This document shows positions 26,092 through 34,887 of a DNA stretch of 64,000 nt, in pieces. The position numbers and the translations under genes are program-made. Location: NCBI GenBank assembly GCA_041395325.1, contig JAWLAT010000021.1, positions 17,426-81,425 of the forward strand, given 5' to 3'. Under the pieces are notes generated by a model. That model had not been told where the DNA came from, searched no databases, and saw only the letters and a program-made list of their open reading frames with translations. Numbering within the stretch: position 1 is the stretch's first letter; each line of letters opens with the position of its first letter. The DNA is from JAWLAT01 sp041395325. GTDB taxonomy: Bacteria > Pseudomonadota > Gammaproteobacteria > Xanthomonadales > SZUA-5.

Positions 26092-29000
26092 TCAAAAGTC
26101 ATGGCTCACCTGCACATACCAGTAGCGTCCCCAGGGATTGTGCAGCGAGCCACGATAGCCGTTGTCGGCCAGCGACGGGCCTTCGTCAGTCACGTCACGG
26201 ACGCCGACGCGCAACTCGGTGCCGATCGGCAAGCGATATTGGCCGTAGAGATTGAACAGCAGCTGGTCGTCGACCTTGTAGGGGTTGCCGGAGACGCCGA
26301 GCAGGCCGGGCTGTTCGAAGGAGCTCATGTACCTCGCTGAGACGCCGGCACGCCAGGGGCCCTGGCTCCAGGTGAAGCTGGAGGTCGCGCGCCACTCCGG
26401 CCGACCGTTCTGGCCGATCAGTTCGGATGGATCCGGCAGCGGCGTCAGCCCGTCGATCGTCCCCATCTCGCGGGCGGCGTAGAGGGCGTTGACGATGTCA
26501 CCCGGGTCGCGGGTGAATTTGGTCAGCTTGCTGGCATTCAGACGCACACTGAAGTTGCCGTAGCGAGTGCGTCGCAGCGACCAGTTGAAGCCGAAATCGA
26601 TGCCCTCGACGGTCGGTGGCTGCAGGTTGATGAAGCTGTCGTTGACCGAGATCGCCTCGCCGACCGGGTCGATGCCGGTGCCGGCGAACAGCTCGATGTC
26701 GTCTTCGTTGGGTTCGGCACGATTGACCAGCGGATTGAAGCCGCCCTGCACGCGGGCCAGATAGTCAACGATCAGCGCCGTCTGCGCGCCCAGCAGGCCG
26801 ACGATCTGTTCCTGCTCGATGCGCCAGCGATCGACCGTGAAAACGAACTCGCCATACTCGGGCGGAATGAACTCGGGCTGGAAGACCAGGCCGTAGGACA
26901 GGTTGGTGCTTTCTTCCGGCTCCAGTTCCGGATTGCCGGCCACCAGCAATGACAGTCCCGAGGTGCCCTGCGCGCACTCGCTGAAGCTGGCGATCAGCCC
27001 GGCCCGTTGCTCGGCCTCGCAGCGCACATAGTCCATGCCCGAGGCCAGGCGGGCGTACTCGGTGGCATTGGTCTGCTCCAGATTCGGCGCACGGAAGCCC
27101 TCGGAGTAGGAACTGCGCACGCGGAAACCGGGCACCAGATCCCAGGCGAAAGCGATCTTCGGCTTGGCCACCGAACCGAAGTCCGAGTGGTGCTCGTAAC
27201 GACCGGCCAACTGCATGTCCAGACTGTAGACCAGCGGGATTTCCATTTCCGGCGAGACCAGCGGGACCGCAAACTCGACGAAAGCCGAGCCCACATCGCG
27301 TGAGCCTTCGGTGTCCGGGTTGGGACTGACGGCGGCCACGTTGCTCAGCTCGGTGACGCCGGTGACCACATCGGTGAAGGTGATGGTGCTGTCCAGATTG
27401 GCGTCGCGATCGTCGCGCTGGGTCTCGTGACGCGCTTCCACGCCGAAGGCCACCCCCACATCGCCGCCCGTGATGCGGAAGAGGTCCGGCCGATTCATGC
27501 GGAAATCGGCCATCGTCAGCGTGGTGCGTGACTTGCGCACCAGGTCGAAGACAAAGTTGTCCACGACTGACTGCGGATTCGGCGAGCAATCGTTGAAGCT
27601 GGGCGTGTCGGCGCAGCCACCGTTGAAGGGGTTGTAGGCATCCGGTGTGGACAGGCCCAGCTGCCGCTGCAGCGCGGTGCGATCGACGTTGAGCGAGGTG
27701 TCGGTTGCCTCGGCCTCGGAGTAGACCAGCGCGGTCTCCCAATCAAACCCACCCCACTGGCCGCGGAAACCGCCGAGGAAGCGCGACTGCCAGTTCTCCA
27801 CCTCGACTTTCTGGAAGCCCGCGTCGAGATAGCGGTAGTTGCGCATCTGTACCGGCAGACCCTCGTCCGGCACGCCGGTCAAGCCGGGCAAGCGGTTGGG
27901 GTTGGGAGTGCCATCGGCGAAGGTCACCGGACCAAAGGGATTCCAGTAGTTGTTGGCCGGGATCCACAGGCTGTTGAGATTGACCACCGGCGGCTGGATC
28001 GCCTCGCTGGTGGCGCGGTAATAGCCGATCTCGCCGAAGAACTGCACGTCGTCGCTGAGATCGCGATAGCCGGTCAGGTAGGTGTTGATGCGCTCCACCG
28101 ACGGCCGCACCGTGGTGTCGACGCGGGTGTCGTAGCGCATCTCGCGGTTGGTGCTGTTGAAGTTGTGGTTGCCGCTGACCAGGCACAGGCCATCGCCGTA
28201 GACGATGCCGTTGCAACCAAAGCTCTCCGGCTGCACGTGGAAGGCGCCGGCGGAGTTGGTCACGGCCACGCCATCGACGCGGATCACCGGTCGGCGGCCC
28301 ACATCCAGCCTGGCCCAGGGCGTGTGCGAGGAACGCCCGTCCAGCGCCGACAGACCGGCGAAATCCGGATCATCGGCGAACAACGGGCGCAGATCGTCCG
28401 AGCGGGTGAAGTCCTGGTCGTCGGCTTCGAGCGCCGAGCGGTCCGTGTAGTTGACGAACAGCGAGATGTTGCCTTCGTCAAAGTTGTGACCGGTGAACAG
28501 CGAGGCTTCGAACTCGTCCATGCTGGTGCCTTCGGCACTGCCGTAGCGGGCCTGCACCGTGGTGCCGTCGAACTCGGTCTGCAGCACCGTGTTGACCACG
28601 CCGGCCACCGCATCGGCGCCATAGATGGCCGCCGCGCCGTCCAGCAGCACCTCCAGCCGGTCCAGGCCCGCGACGGGAATCGAGTTGGAGTTGAAGCTCT
28701 GCACCGGCACCGTGCCGGTGTCCGACGTGCCCTGACTGGTCGGGTGCTGCACCAGCCGGCGGCCGTTGAGCAGCACCAGCGTGTTGCCCACGCCCAGTGA
28801 GCGCAGGTTGACCGAGTTGACGTCACCACGGGCGGCGTTGCTGGTCTGCGGATTGTTCGAAGAATCGAACAGCACATCGCCCATCTGCGGGATGTCGCGC
28901 AGCAGCTCGTCGCCGGAAATCGCGCCCGCGGCGTCGATGCTGTCGCGATCGGCCACGAACACCGGCAGGGCCTCGGTGGTGGCGGCACCGCGGATGTGTG

Positions 29001-29193
29001 AACCGACGACGACCACTTCGTCCTTTTCCTCCAGCGCGCCATCGTCATTGACCGAGGTGCTGCTCGCCGCGGGCGTTGGGGGGGTTGAGGGCGGCGGTGC
29101 CGGCGGCGTTTGCGCCAGCGCCGTCTGGATCGCCGCGGCGAGCAGCGTGAGCGTGAGCGAACCGCGCAGAAGGTGTTGGGTGTGACGAGTCAT
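26092..29193 (-). CDS. TonB-dependent outer-membrane receptor
   Basis: The protein has 1033 residues, with a strong GGGGAGGA ribosome site before the ATG at 29193. A signal peptide (LTLTLLAAAIQTALA) and a proline-rich linker precede VVVVGSHIRG, the plug start typical of Xanthomonadales TonB receptors of the large-substrate type. The plug (about 55-190) has LRSLGVGNTLVLLNGRRLV and IYGADAVAGVVN, the barrel has SEGFRAPNLEQ, and the chain ends with the aromatic outer-membrane signature (VQVSHDF). Ligands of this subgroup are often peptides, sugars or organic acids rather than siderophores. It lies 36 bp behind dctA in the same direction, suggesting joint expression and a shared substrate route. 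Confidence 0.92.
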   Translation of the reverse strand: MTRHTQHLLRGSLTLTLLAAAIQTALAQTPPAPPPSTPPTPAASSTSVNDDGALEEKDEVVVVGSHIRGAATTEALPVFVADRDSIDAAGAISGDELLRDIPQMGDVLFDSSNNPQTSNAARGDVNSVNLRSLGVGNTLVLLNGRRLVQHPTSQGTSDTGTVPVQSFNSNSIPVAGLDRLEVLLDGAAAIYGADAVAGVVNTVLQTEFDGTTVQARYGSAEGTSMDEFEASLFTGHNFDEGNISLFVNYTDRSALEADDQDFTRSDDLRPLFADDPDFAGLSALDGRSSHTPWARLDVGRRPVIRVDGVAVTNSAGAFHVQPESFGCNGIVYGDGLCLVSGNHNFNSTNREMRYDTRVDTTVRPSVERINTYLTGYRDLSDDVQFFGEIGYYRATSEAIQPPVVNLNSLWIPANNYWNPFGPVTFADGTPNPNRLPGLTGVPDEGLPVQMRNYRYLDAGFQKVEVENWQSRFLGGFRGQWGGFDWETALVYSEAEATDTSLNVDRTALQRQLGLSTPDAYNPFNGGCADTPSFNDCSPNPQSVVDNFVFDLVRKSRTTLTMADFRMNRPDLFRITGGDVGVAFGVEARHETQRDDRDANLDSTITFTDVVTGVTELSNVAAVSPNPDTEGSRDVGSAFVEFAVPLVSPEMEIPLVYSLDMQLAGRYEHHSDFGSVAKPKIAFAWDLVPGFRVRSSYSEGFRAPNLEQTNATEYARLASGMDYVRCEAEQRAGLIASFSECAQGTSGLSLLVAGNPELEPEESTNLSYGLVFQPEFIPPEYGEFVFTVDRWRIEQEQIVGLLGAQTALIVDYLARVQGGFNPLVNRAEPNEDDIELFAGTGIDPVGEAISVNDSFINLQPPTVEGIDFGFNWSLRRTRYGNFSVRLNASKLTKFTRDPGDIVNALYAAREMGTIDGLTPLPDPSELIGQNGRPEWRATSSFTWSQGPWRAGVSARYMSSFEQPGLLGVSGNPYKVDDQLLFNLYGQYRLPIGTELRVGVRDVTDEGPSLADNGYRGSLHNPWGRYWYVQVSHDF

Positions 29194-29229
29194 GGCTGGT
29201 TCCTCCCCTGGAAGCGTCAGAGACGACCG

Positions 29230-30588
29230 TCAGTCGACGGTCAGCGTGCGTGGATCACCCGGTCCGGCGGCCGGATCGGGTGTGGCGGCCAGCGGTCGCG
29301 GCGGGTCGCTGAGCGCGCGCTGCAGGGCATCGCGATCCAGCTCGCCCTCCCAGCGCGCCACCACCAGCGTGGCCACGGCATTGCCGATGAAATTGGTCAG
29401 TGAGCGGCACTCGCTCATGAAGCGGTCGATGCCCAGGATCAGCGCCATGCCGGCGACCGGTACCTCGGGCACCACCGCCAGCGTCGCCGCCAGCGTGATG
29501 AAGCCGGCGCCGGTCACGCCGGCTGCGCCCTTGGAGCTGAGCATCGCCACCAGCAGCAGTCCGATCTGCTGACCCAGACTGAGATCGATGTTGGTGGCCT
29601 GGGCGATGAACAGGGCCGCCAGCGTCATGTAGATGTTGGTGCCGTCCAGATTGAAGGAGTAGCCGGTGGGCACGACCAGGCCGACCACCGACTTGCCGCA
29701 GCCGGCCCGCTCCATCCTCTCCATCAGCGAGGGCAGCGCCGATTCCGATGACGAGGTGCCCAGCACCAGCAGCAGCTCGGCCTTCAGATAGCGGATCAGT
29801 TGCAGGATCGAGAAGCCGCACCACCAGCCCACCGCGCCCAGCACCACCAGCACGAACAGCAGCGAGGTCAGGTAGAAGGAGCCCACCAGCCAGGCCAGAT
29901 TGCTCAGCGATTCGATGCCGTATTTGCCGATCGTGAAGGCGATTGCGCCGAAGGCGCCGATGGGCGCGGCACGCATCAACAGGTGCACCAGCGTGAACAC
30001 CGGCACGGTCAGCGCCTGCAGCAGGTTGAGCACCGGCTTGCCGCGTTCGCCCACCAGCGCCAGCGAGATGCCGAACAGCACCGAGATGAACAACACCTGC
30101 AGGATGTTGTGACTGGTGAAGGGACTCAGCAGCGTGGCCGGAATGATGTCCAGCACGAAGCCGATCAGCGTCAGCTCGTGCGATTGCTGCACATAGCCCT
30201 GCACCGCGCCCGGGTCCAGCGTGGCTGGATCGACATTCATGCCCGCACCCGGCTGCACCAGATGCGCCACCAGCATGCCGATGATCAGCGCCAACGTGGA
30301 AAAGAACAGGAAGTAGGCCATCGCCTTGGCAAAGACCCGGCCGACTGTGCGCAGCTCGGTCATGCCGGCAATGCCGGTGACCAGCGTCAGGAAGATCACC
30401 GGCGCGATGATCATCTTGACCAGCTTGATGAAGGCATCGCCCAGCGGCTTCATCGACGCGCCCAGATCGGGCTCGAAGTGGCCGAGCAACGCGCCGATGA
30501 CGATCGCCACGACCACCTGGAAGTACAGCTGCCGGTACAGCGGCAGCGGCTTGGCGGGGGCAGCAACGGGGGTCGGGTGCAGCGACAT
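29230..30588 (-). CDS. dctA: DctA-type dicarboxylate:cation symporter
   Basis: The protein has 452 residues from the ATG at 30588, which has GGAG 6 bases before it; an ATG at 30600 lies within that site. The family hallmarks are present: many membrane spans, the serine-rich hairpin LGTSSSESALPSLMERME, VVPTGYSFNLDGTNIYMT, and the second hairpin LSSKGAAGVTGAGF, ending in DRFMSECRSLTNFIGNAVA. The transporter brings C4-dicarboxylates such as succinate, fumarate and malate across the inner membrane with sodium or protons. Length is slightly above the usual 428-450. It is divergent from a hybrid sensor kinase with a periplasmic sensor region, the usual arrangement for substrate-induced dctA. Confidence 0.93.
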   Translation of the reverse strand: MSLHPTPVAAPAKPLPLYRQLYFQVVVAIVIGALLGHFEPDLGASMKPLGDAFIKLVKMIIAPVIFLTLVTGIAGMTELRTVGRVFAKAMAYFLFFSTLALIIGMLVAHLVQPGAGMNVDPATLDPGAVQGYVQQSHELTLIGFVLDIIPATLLSPFTSHNILQVLFISVLFGISLALVGERGKPVLNLLQALTVPVFTLVHLLMRAAPIGAFGAIAFTIGKYGIESLSNLAWLVGSFYLTSLLFVLVVLGAVGWWCGFSILQLIRYLKAELLLVLGTSSSESALPSLMERMERAGCGKSVVGLVVPTGYSFNLDGTNIYMTLAALFIAQATNIDLSLGQQIGLLLVAMLSSKGAAGVTGAGFITLAATLAVVPEVPVAGMALILGIDRFMSECRSLTNFIGNAVATLVVARWEGELDRDALQRALSDPPRPLAATPDPAAGPGDPRTLTVD

Positions 30589-31017
30589 CGGCAACTCCAT
30601 GACGCCGCCCGTGGTCGACGGCGGCGGCCACGTTGTACCGCCCGTGGCTCGGATCACCGATAGCGAATTCGTACTAGTCGTGTACGTGGTCCGACAGAGG
30701 GGCACGAGCGAAACCGGCCGAGACCCGCGCCTTTTCCCCTCCCCTTGCATTGCGCAGCAGTGGAGGGGGAGGTTGGGAGGGGGTCATTGCAATTCGCACT
30801 CGCCATCACGGACCAGACCTGCGACCGCAGCAAAGTGCGGTGCGACCCCTCCCCGACCTCCCCTCCGCCTGCGGCCCAAGGGAGGGAGACCGACACGTCT
30901 GCCGACGGACCAGGCAGATCAGCATGTCGTTGATGAAGCGCGCCTGCACATGACCGCGCTCGCCCATTGGTATTAGACCGACGCCCACACCCCCACCACC
31001 GCCTTACACTCGCTGCC
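30589..31017. promoter_or_regulatory. Divergent control region of dctA and hybrid kinase, with inverted repeat
   Basis: This 429-base region must contain the promoters of both divergent genes. I see no clear sigma-54 or sigma-70 box. Its main feature is the inverted repeat of pyrimidine and purine tracts listed separately. Confidence 0.45.
30737..30889. repeat. Inverted pair of C-rich/G-rich repeats
   Basis: A roughly 48-bp element (30737-30785: CCCCTCCCC and, later, GGAGGGGGAGG tracts) recurs in inverted and imperfect form at 30843-30889, about 57 bases away. Each half is itself a hairpin of pyrimidine and purine runs. It may be a dispersed genomic repeat or a transcript-level structure. 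Confidence 0.55.
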
Positions 31018-33687
31018 ATGCCGCATTCGCCCGTCTCTCTGCGCCATCTGCTGCTGGCCTTGCTGGCGCTGTTGGTGCTGTTGGGCGCGATGGCGCTGGC
31101 GCACCGGCTCGGCAGCGAGCGAGCGCTGCAGCGTGAGAACGAGCAGGTCCAGCGACAGTTGCAGCTGCACGCCCAGGCCCTGCGTCAGCGCATCGACCGC
31201 TATCGCACGCTGCCGCAGGTGCTGGCGCTGGACCCGGAACTGCGCCAGGCGCTGCTGGAGCCGCTGACCGAGGCCATCCGCGAGCGCCTCAATCGTCGAC
31301 TGGAGGACGCCAACAACGTCACCCGCTCATCGACGCTGACGCTGATCAATGCCCAGGGCATCGCGCTGGCGGCCAGCAACTGGCGGCTGCCGACCAGCAA
31401 TGTGGGCGAGGACTACAGCTTTCGGCCCTATGTGCAGCAGGCGTTGCGCAGCGGCCAGGGGCAGTTCTATGGCATCGGCCTGACCACCGGCGCGCCGGGC
31501 TATTTCCTGTCGCAGGCCATCGTGGATGCGCAGGACCGCGCAATCGGTCTGGTCGTGATCAAGATCGAACTCGATGCCCTGGAGCGTGAGTGGTTGCAGC
31601 CGGCCGATGTGGTGCTGCTCAGCGACAGCCACGGCGTGATCTTTCTGGCCAGCCAGCCGGCCTGGCGCTACCGCACGCTGGCGCCGCTGAGCGCGGCCGA
31701 TCAGCGCGAGCTGGCGCGGACGCAGCAGTACGCGCGCCAGACGCTGCGGCCGATCGAATCGGATGCCGCAGCGCTGGCACCAAACGACGGTGGCCAGCTG
31801 AGCCTGCTTGACCCGGCCCTGCCTGCGCCGGTGCTGTGGCGTTCGTTGGCGCTACCCGGCGAAGGTTGGCAGCTGCATCTGCTGCACGATGCCTCGGCCA
31901 TCGCCGCCGCCGGTCGTTCCGCCGCGCTGGCTGCCGGTGGCGGCGGCCTGGCGCTGTCCTTCCTGCTGCTGTTCGTGCTGCAGCGTCGCCGCACCGCCAG
32001 TCTGCGCCAGCGCAGCCGGGCCGAACTGGAGGCAGTGTTGCAACAGCATGCGCATGAGCTGCGCACCGCCCAGGACGGCATCGTCGAAGCGGCCCGCCAG
32101 GCCGATGCCGGGCTCAGTCGCAGTCTTGAGCATTTGCCGCAGGGCGTGGTGATCATCGACGCCGAGCTGAACCTGGTGGCGTGGAACTCGCGCTACGCCG
32201 AGCTGTTCCGCTTCCCGCCGGAGTTGCTGCGCGTGGGCACGCCCATTCGCGAACTGTTCCGCTACAACGCCAATCGGGGCCTGCTCGGCCCAGGCCCGAT
32301 CGAACTGGCCATCGAGCGGCGGATGAACCATCTGCGCAGCGGCAAGCCGCATCTGCGCGAGAGCGAGAAGGATGACGGCACGGTGCTGGAGATTCGTGGT
32401 AATCCGCTGCCCGACGGCGGTTTCGTCACCAGCTATGCCGACATCACCAGCTACAAGAACGCCGCCCGCGAGCTGCGTTCGCTGGCCGACGCACTGGAGC
32501 ATCGCATCGCCGAGCGCACCCGCGACCTCGCCGCCGCCAAGCAGGAAGCGGAGGTGGCCAATCGGCACAAGTCGCGCTTCGTCGCTTCGGCCGTGCACGA
32601 TCTGCTGCAGCCGCTGAATGCCGCGCGGATGTTCCTGTCGGCGCTGCGCAGTCGCCTGCAAAGCGCTGAATCACGCCGCATGGCCGAGCATGTCGACCAG
32701 GCCCTGGCGGCGCAGGACGCGATTCTCAACAGTCTGCTGGACATCTCCCGACTGGAGTCCGGCACGCTGGCCGTGCAGCCCTGCGACGTGGCCGTGGGGC
32801 CGCTGCTGCAGGCATTGGCACGCGAGTTCGGCATCGTCGCCCAGGCCCGCGGACTGCAGCTGCGGCACGTCCCCTGCTCGGCCACGGTCCGCACCGACGC
32901 CGATCTGCTGCGCCGTATCCTGTTGAATTTGCTGGCCAATGCGGTGCGCTATACGCCCAGCGGGCGAATCCTGCTGGGCTGCCGCCGCACGGTCGATGGC
33001 GTGCGCGTCGAAGTGCACGACCAGGGTCCGGGCATTCCCGACAGCCTGCAGCGGGAGATCTTCGAGGAGTTCCGCCGCCTCGACAACGCCAGCACGGCGT
33101 CGGGTACAGACCCCGAGGGCGGTGCACGCGGTGCCGGCCTGGGTCTGGCCATCGTCGAACGCATCGGTCGATTGCTCGATCACCGCATCGGTCTGCGCTC
33201 GCGGCTGGGCCACGGCAGCATCTTCAGTGTCGAACTGCCCTGGGGCGACCCCGCCCGTGCCGTCGATCCGGTTGCTGCGAGCGATCCAGAGCACGATCAG
33301 GACTCGACCCTGCGCGGCGTGCGGGTGGTCTGCATCGACGACGACCCGCAGGTCTGCGCCGGCACCCGCACGCTGTTGCAGCGCTGGGACTGTGAGGTGC
33401 TGCACGCCGGTGCCCCCGAGCAGGCACTGGCGCTCGCCGGGCCCGACACTGCCCCCGACGTGCTGCTGCTGGACGTGCATCTGGGCCCGATCGAAGGTCC
33501 GGATCTGGTGGTGCCGTTGTGCCAGCGCTGGCAGGCCGAACCGGCCATCGTGCTGGTCACTGCCGAACGCGATCCCGCGCTGCAAGCCCTCGCCCGCAGC
33601 CGCGGCTGGGGCTATCTCAGCAAGCCCGTCCGTCCGCCCGCCTTGCGCAGTCTGATCAGTCAGTTGCTGCTGCGCAGGGTGGCTTGA
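31018..33687 (+). CDS. Membrane hybrid histidine kinase with periplasmic sensor, PAS, kinase and receiver domains
   Basis: The protein has 889 residues from the ATG at 31018. A first membrane span (about 8-30), a periplasmic Cache-like region (about 31-300, with STLTLINAQGIALAAS and APGYFLSQAIVDAQD) and a second span (about 302-322) suit a DctB-like organic-acid sensor. A PAS domain (about 371-470; GVVIIDAELNLVAWNSRY), HisKA with AVHDLLQPLNA (phospho-His527), HATPase (GPGIP, GLGLAIVERI) and a receiver with IDDDP and Asp819 follow. The PAS plus kinase part resembles the NahK/ErcS group. Position opposite dctA suggests it senses the transported acid. Confidence 0.9.
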   Translation: MPHSPVSLRHLLLALLALLVLLGAMALAHRLGSERALQRENEQVQRQLQLHAQALRQRIDRYRTLPQVLALDPELRQALLEPLTEAIRERLNRRLEDANNVTRSSTLTLINAQGIALAASNWRLPTSNVGEDYSFRPYVQQALRSGQGQFYGIGLTTGAPGYFLSQAIVDAQDRAIGLVVIKIELDALEREWLQPADVVLLSDSHGVIFLASQPAWRYRTLAPLSAADQRELARTQQYARQTLRPIESDAAALAPNDGGQLSLLDPALPAPVLWRSLALPGEGWQLHLLHDASAIAAAGRSAALAAGGGGLALSFLLLFVLQRRRTASLRQRSRAELEAVLQQHAHELRTAQDGIVEAARQADAGLSRSLEHLPQGVVIIDAELNLVAWNSRYAELFRFPPELLRVGTPIRELFRYNANRGLLGPGPIELAIERRMNHLRSGKPHLRESEKDDGTVLEIRGNPLPDGGFVTSYADITSYKNAARELRSLADALEHRIAERTRDLAAAKQEAEVANRHKSRFVASAVHDLLQPLNAARMFLSALRSRLQSAESRRMAEHVDQALAAQDAILNSLLDISRLESGTLAVQPCDVAVGPLLQALAREFGIVAQARGLQLRHVPCSATVRTDADLLRRILLNLLANAVRYTPSGRILLGCRRTVDGVRVEVHDQGPGIPDSLQREIFEEFRRLDNASTASGTDPEGGARGAGLGLAIVERIGRLLDHRIGLRSRLGHGSIFSVELPWGDPARAVDPVAASDPEHDQDSTLRGVRVVCIDDDPQVCAGTRTLLQRWDCEVLHAGAPEQALALAGPDTAPDVLLLDVHLGPIEGPDLVVPLCQRWQAEPAIVLVTAERDPALQALARSRGWGYLSKPVRPPALRSLISQLLLRRVA

Positions 33688-34057
33688 GGAACGGCGGCGG
33701 CGGCCTTCCTCAGTCGAAGGCAGAGAAGCGCCGACGAGGACGTCGGCGGTCCCAGGAGGCAGGCGCGATGCCACCGCTGGTCCTGGTCACTTCGATGAAC
33801 GAAGGCAGCAGTCGTTGACGCGGCAAGAATCAGTCCCGGAGGCCCGAAGGGCGCCCCCTGGGATCGCCGGCGTCCTCGCCGGCACCAGGGCCGCCGAGGC
33901 GCCGCCGTCCAATCCTGCTGTGGGCGTCCGCCGTGCTCTGAGGCTTCTCCTCGCTTGAGCGCAAAAACGTCGGGGTCCAGCGCACAGATCCGAAACCGCC
34001 AGGGCTGCGTATTGTCTGTCTGCCCCAAGGGTGCACCAAAATAGATACACTACACCG
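33688..34057. other. Intergenic region with inverted REP-like palindromes
   Basis: No gene is supported in these 370 bases. Two palindromes face each other: GCCGACG-AGGA-CGTCGGC at 33730-33747 and GCCGGCG-TCCT-CGCCGGC at 33866-33883, each flanked by CCCAGG-like sequence in mirror orientation. They form a divergent BIME-like pair. The last 40 bases before 34058 (ACCAAAATAGATACACTACAC) are AT-rich and probably hold the promoter and operator of the toxin-antitoxin genes. Confidence 0.55.
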
Positions 34058-34399
34058 ATGGCAACCCTCTCCGTTCGTTTCTAGCGGTCAGCCACGGGCC
34101 ATGAGCCGGTCAGGGAATGGTTGTTGTCGCTGGACCGTGAGTTGCGTCGGAGCATCGGCTCTGACATCAAGACCGTCGAAATCGGCTGGCCGCTGGGTAT
34201 GCCGCTGGTGCGCAAGATGGCGCCAAAGCTCTGGGAAGTACGCACGCCTACCAACGTCGGCGCTGCGCGCGTTCTGTTTACCGTGCTTGGCGAACAACTG
34301 GTCTTGCTTCATGGCTTCATCAAGAAGTCGCAAAAGACACCACAACAGGAACTGGAGTTGGCGCTGCGGCGCCTGAAGGAGGTTCACGATGAGCAATGA
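34058..34399 (+). pseudogene. higB: HigB-like toxin gene with an in-frame TAG
   Basis: Starting from the ATG at 34058 the frame reads MATLSVRF, then TAG at 34082-34084, then RSATGHEPVREWLLSLDREL and the rest of a complete HigB/RelE-type toxin (TVEIGWPLGMPLVRKM, LWEVRT, ARVLFTVL, LLHGFIKKSQKTPQQELELA). In relatives as I recall them, an aromatic residue (usually Tyr) follows the FF/RF position, so TAC to TAG is the simplest explanation. Translation could restart at the TTG at 34121, giving a 92-residue protein without the first strand. The antitoxin gene overlaps by 11 bp. HigB toxins cleave mRNA on the ribosome. Loss of the first strand would probably disarm it. Confidence 0.75.
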
Positions 34400-34685
34400 C
34401 AGTGATCGCATCGGATCGAGCTTCGATGACTTTCTGGCCGAAGACGGACTCTTGGAGGAGGTCAGCGCGACGGCCTTCAAGCGCGTCATTGCCTGGCAAC
34501 TCACCCAGGCCATGCAGGCGAAGGGCCTGAGCAAGCAGGCGATGGCCAAGCGCATGGGTACCAGTCGCTCCCATCTGGACCGGATCCTCGACGGCAACGA
34601 TCCCGGAATGACCCTGGAGAGCTTGAGCAAGGCGGCTCGAGCGGTGGGTTGTCAGGTCCGGATCGAGCTGACCAGCGTTGCCTGA
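34389..34685 (+). CDS. higA: HigA-like XRE-family antitoxin
   Basis: The protein has 98 residues and overlaps the toxin frame by 11 bp, the usual toxin-first arrangement of this family. The helix-turn-helix spans about 45-85 (GLSKQAMAKRMGTSRSHLDRILDG) with the family's N-terminal FDDFLAEDGLLEEV. HigA antitoxins bind their toxin and repress the shared promoter. The antitoxin is intact although the toxin frame is interrupted, as expected if toxin loss is tolerated but antitoxin loss was not. Confidence 0.9.
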   Translation: MSNDSDRIGSSFDDFLAEDGLLEEVSATAFKRVIAWQLTQAMQAKGLSKQAMAKRMGTSRSHLDRILDGNDPGMTLESLSKAARAVGCQVRIELTSVA

Positions 34686-34887
34686 AGGGCATTCCGAATC
34701 GCGCCGAACCGTCGCCGTAGTTGACTCGAACAACGGCACTCCGCGCGGCCAGTGCCAAGCCAATCGTCGGCAGGGTCCTGTAGGTCAGCGCTGCGCGCTG
34801 ACGCTTCTCCTCAAACGAGAGCAACTGCGTTCGATCACAGATTGAACCCACACGAGCCGGTCAGTCGACTCGAACCGCGGACCCACC

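Noticed and set aside
30967..31017. Earlier start for the hybrid kinase
   Set aside because: The codons before 31018 add a proline/histidine-rich stretch ahead of a natural membrane start; no ribosome site precedes them.
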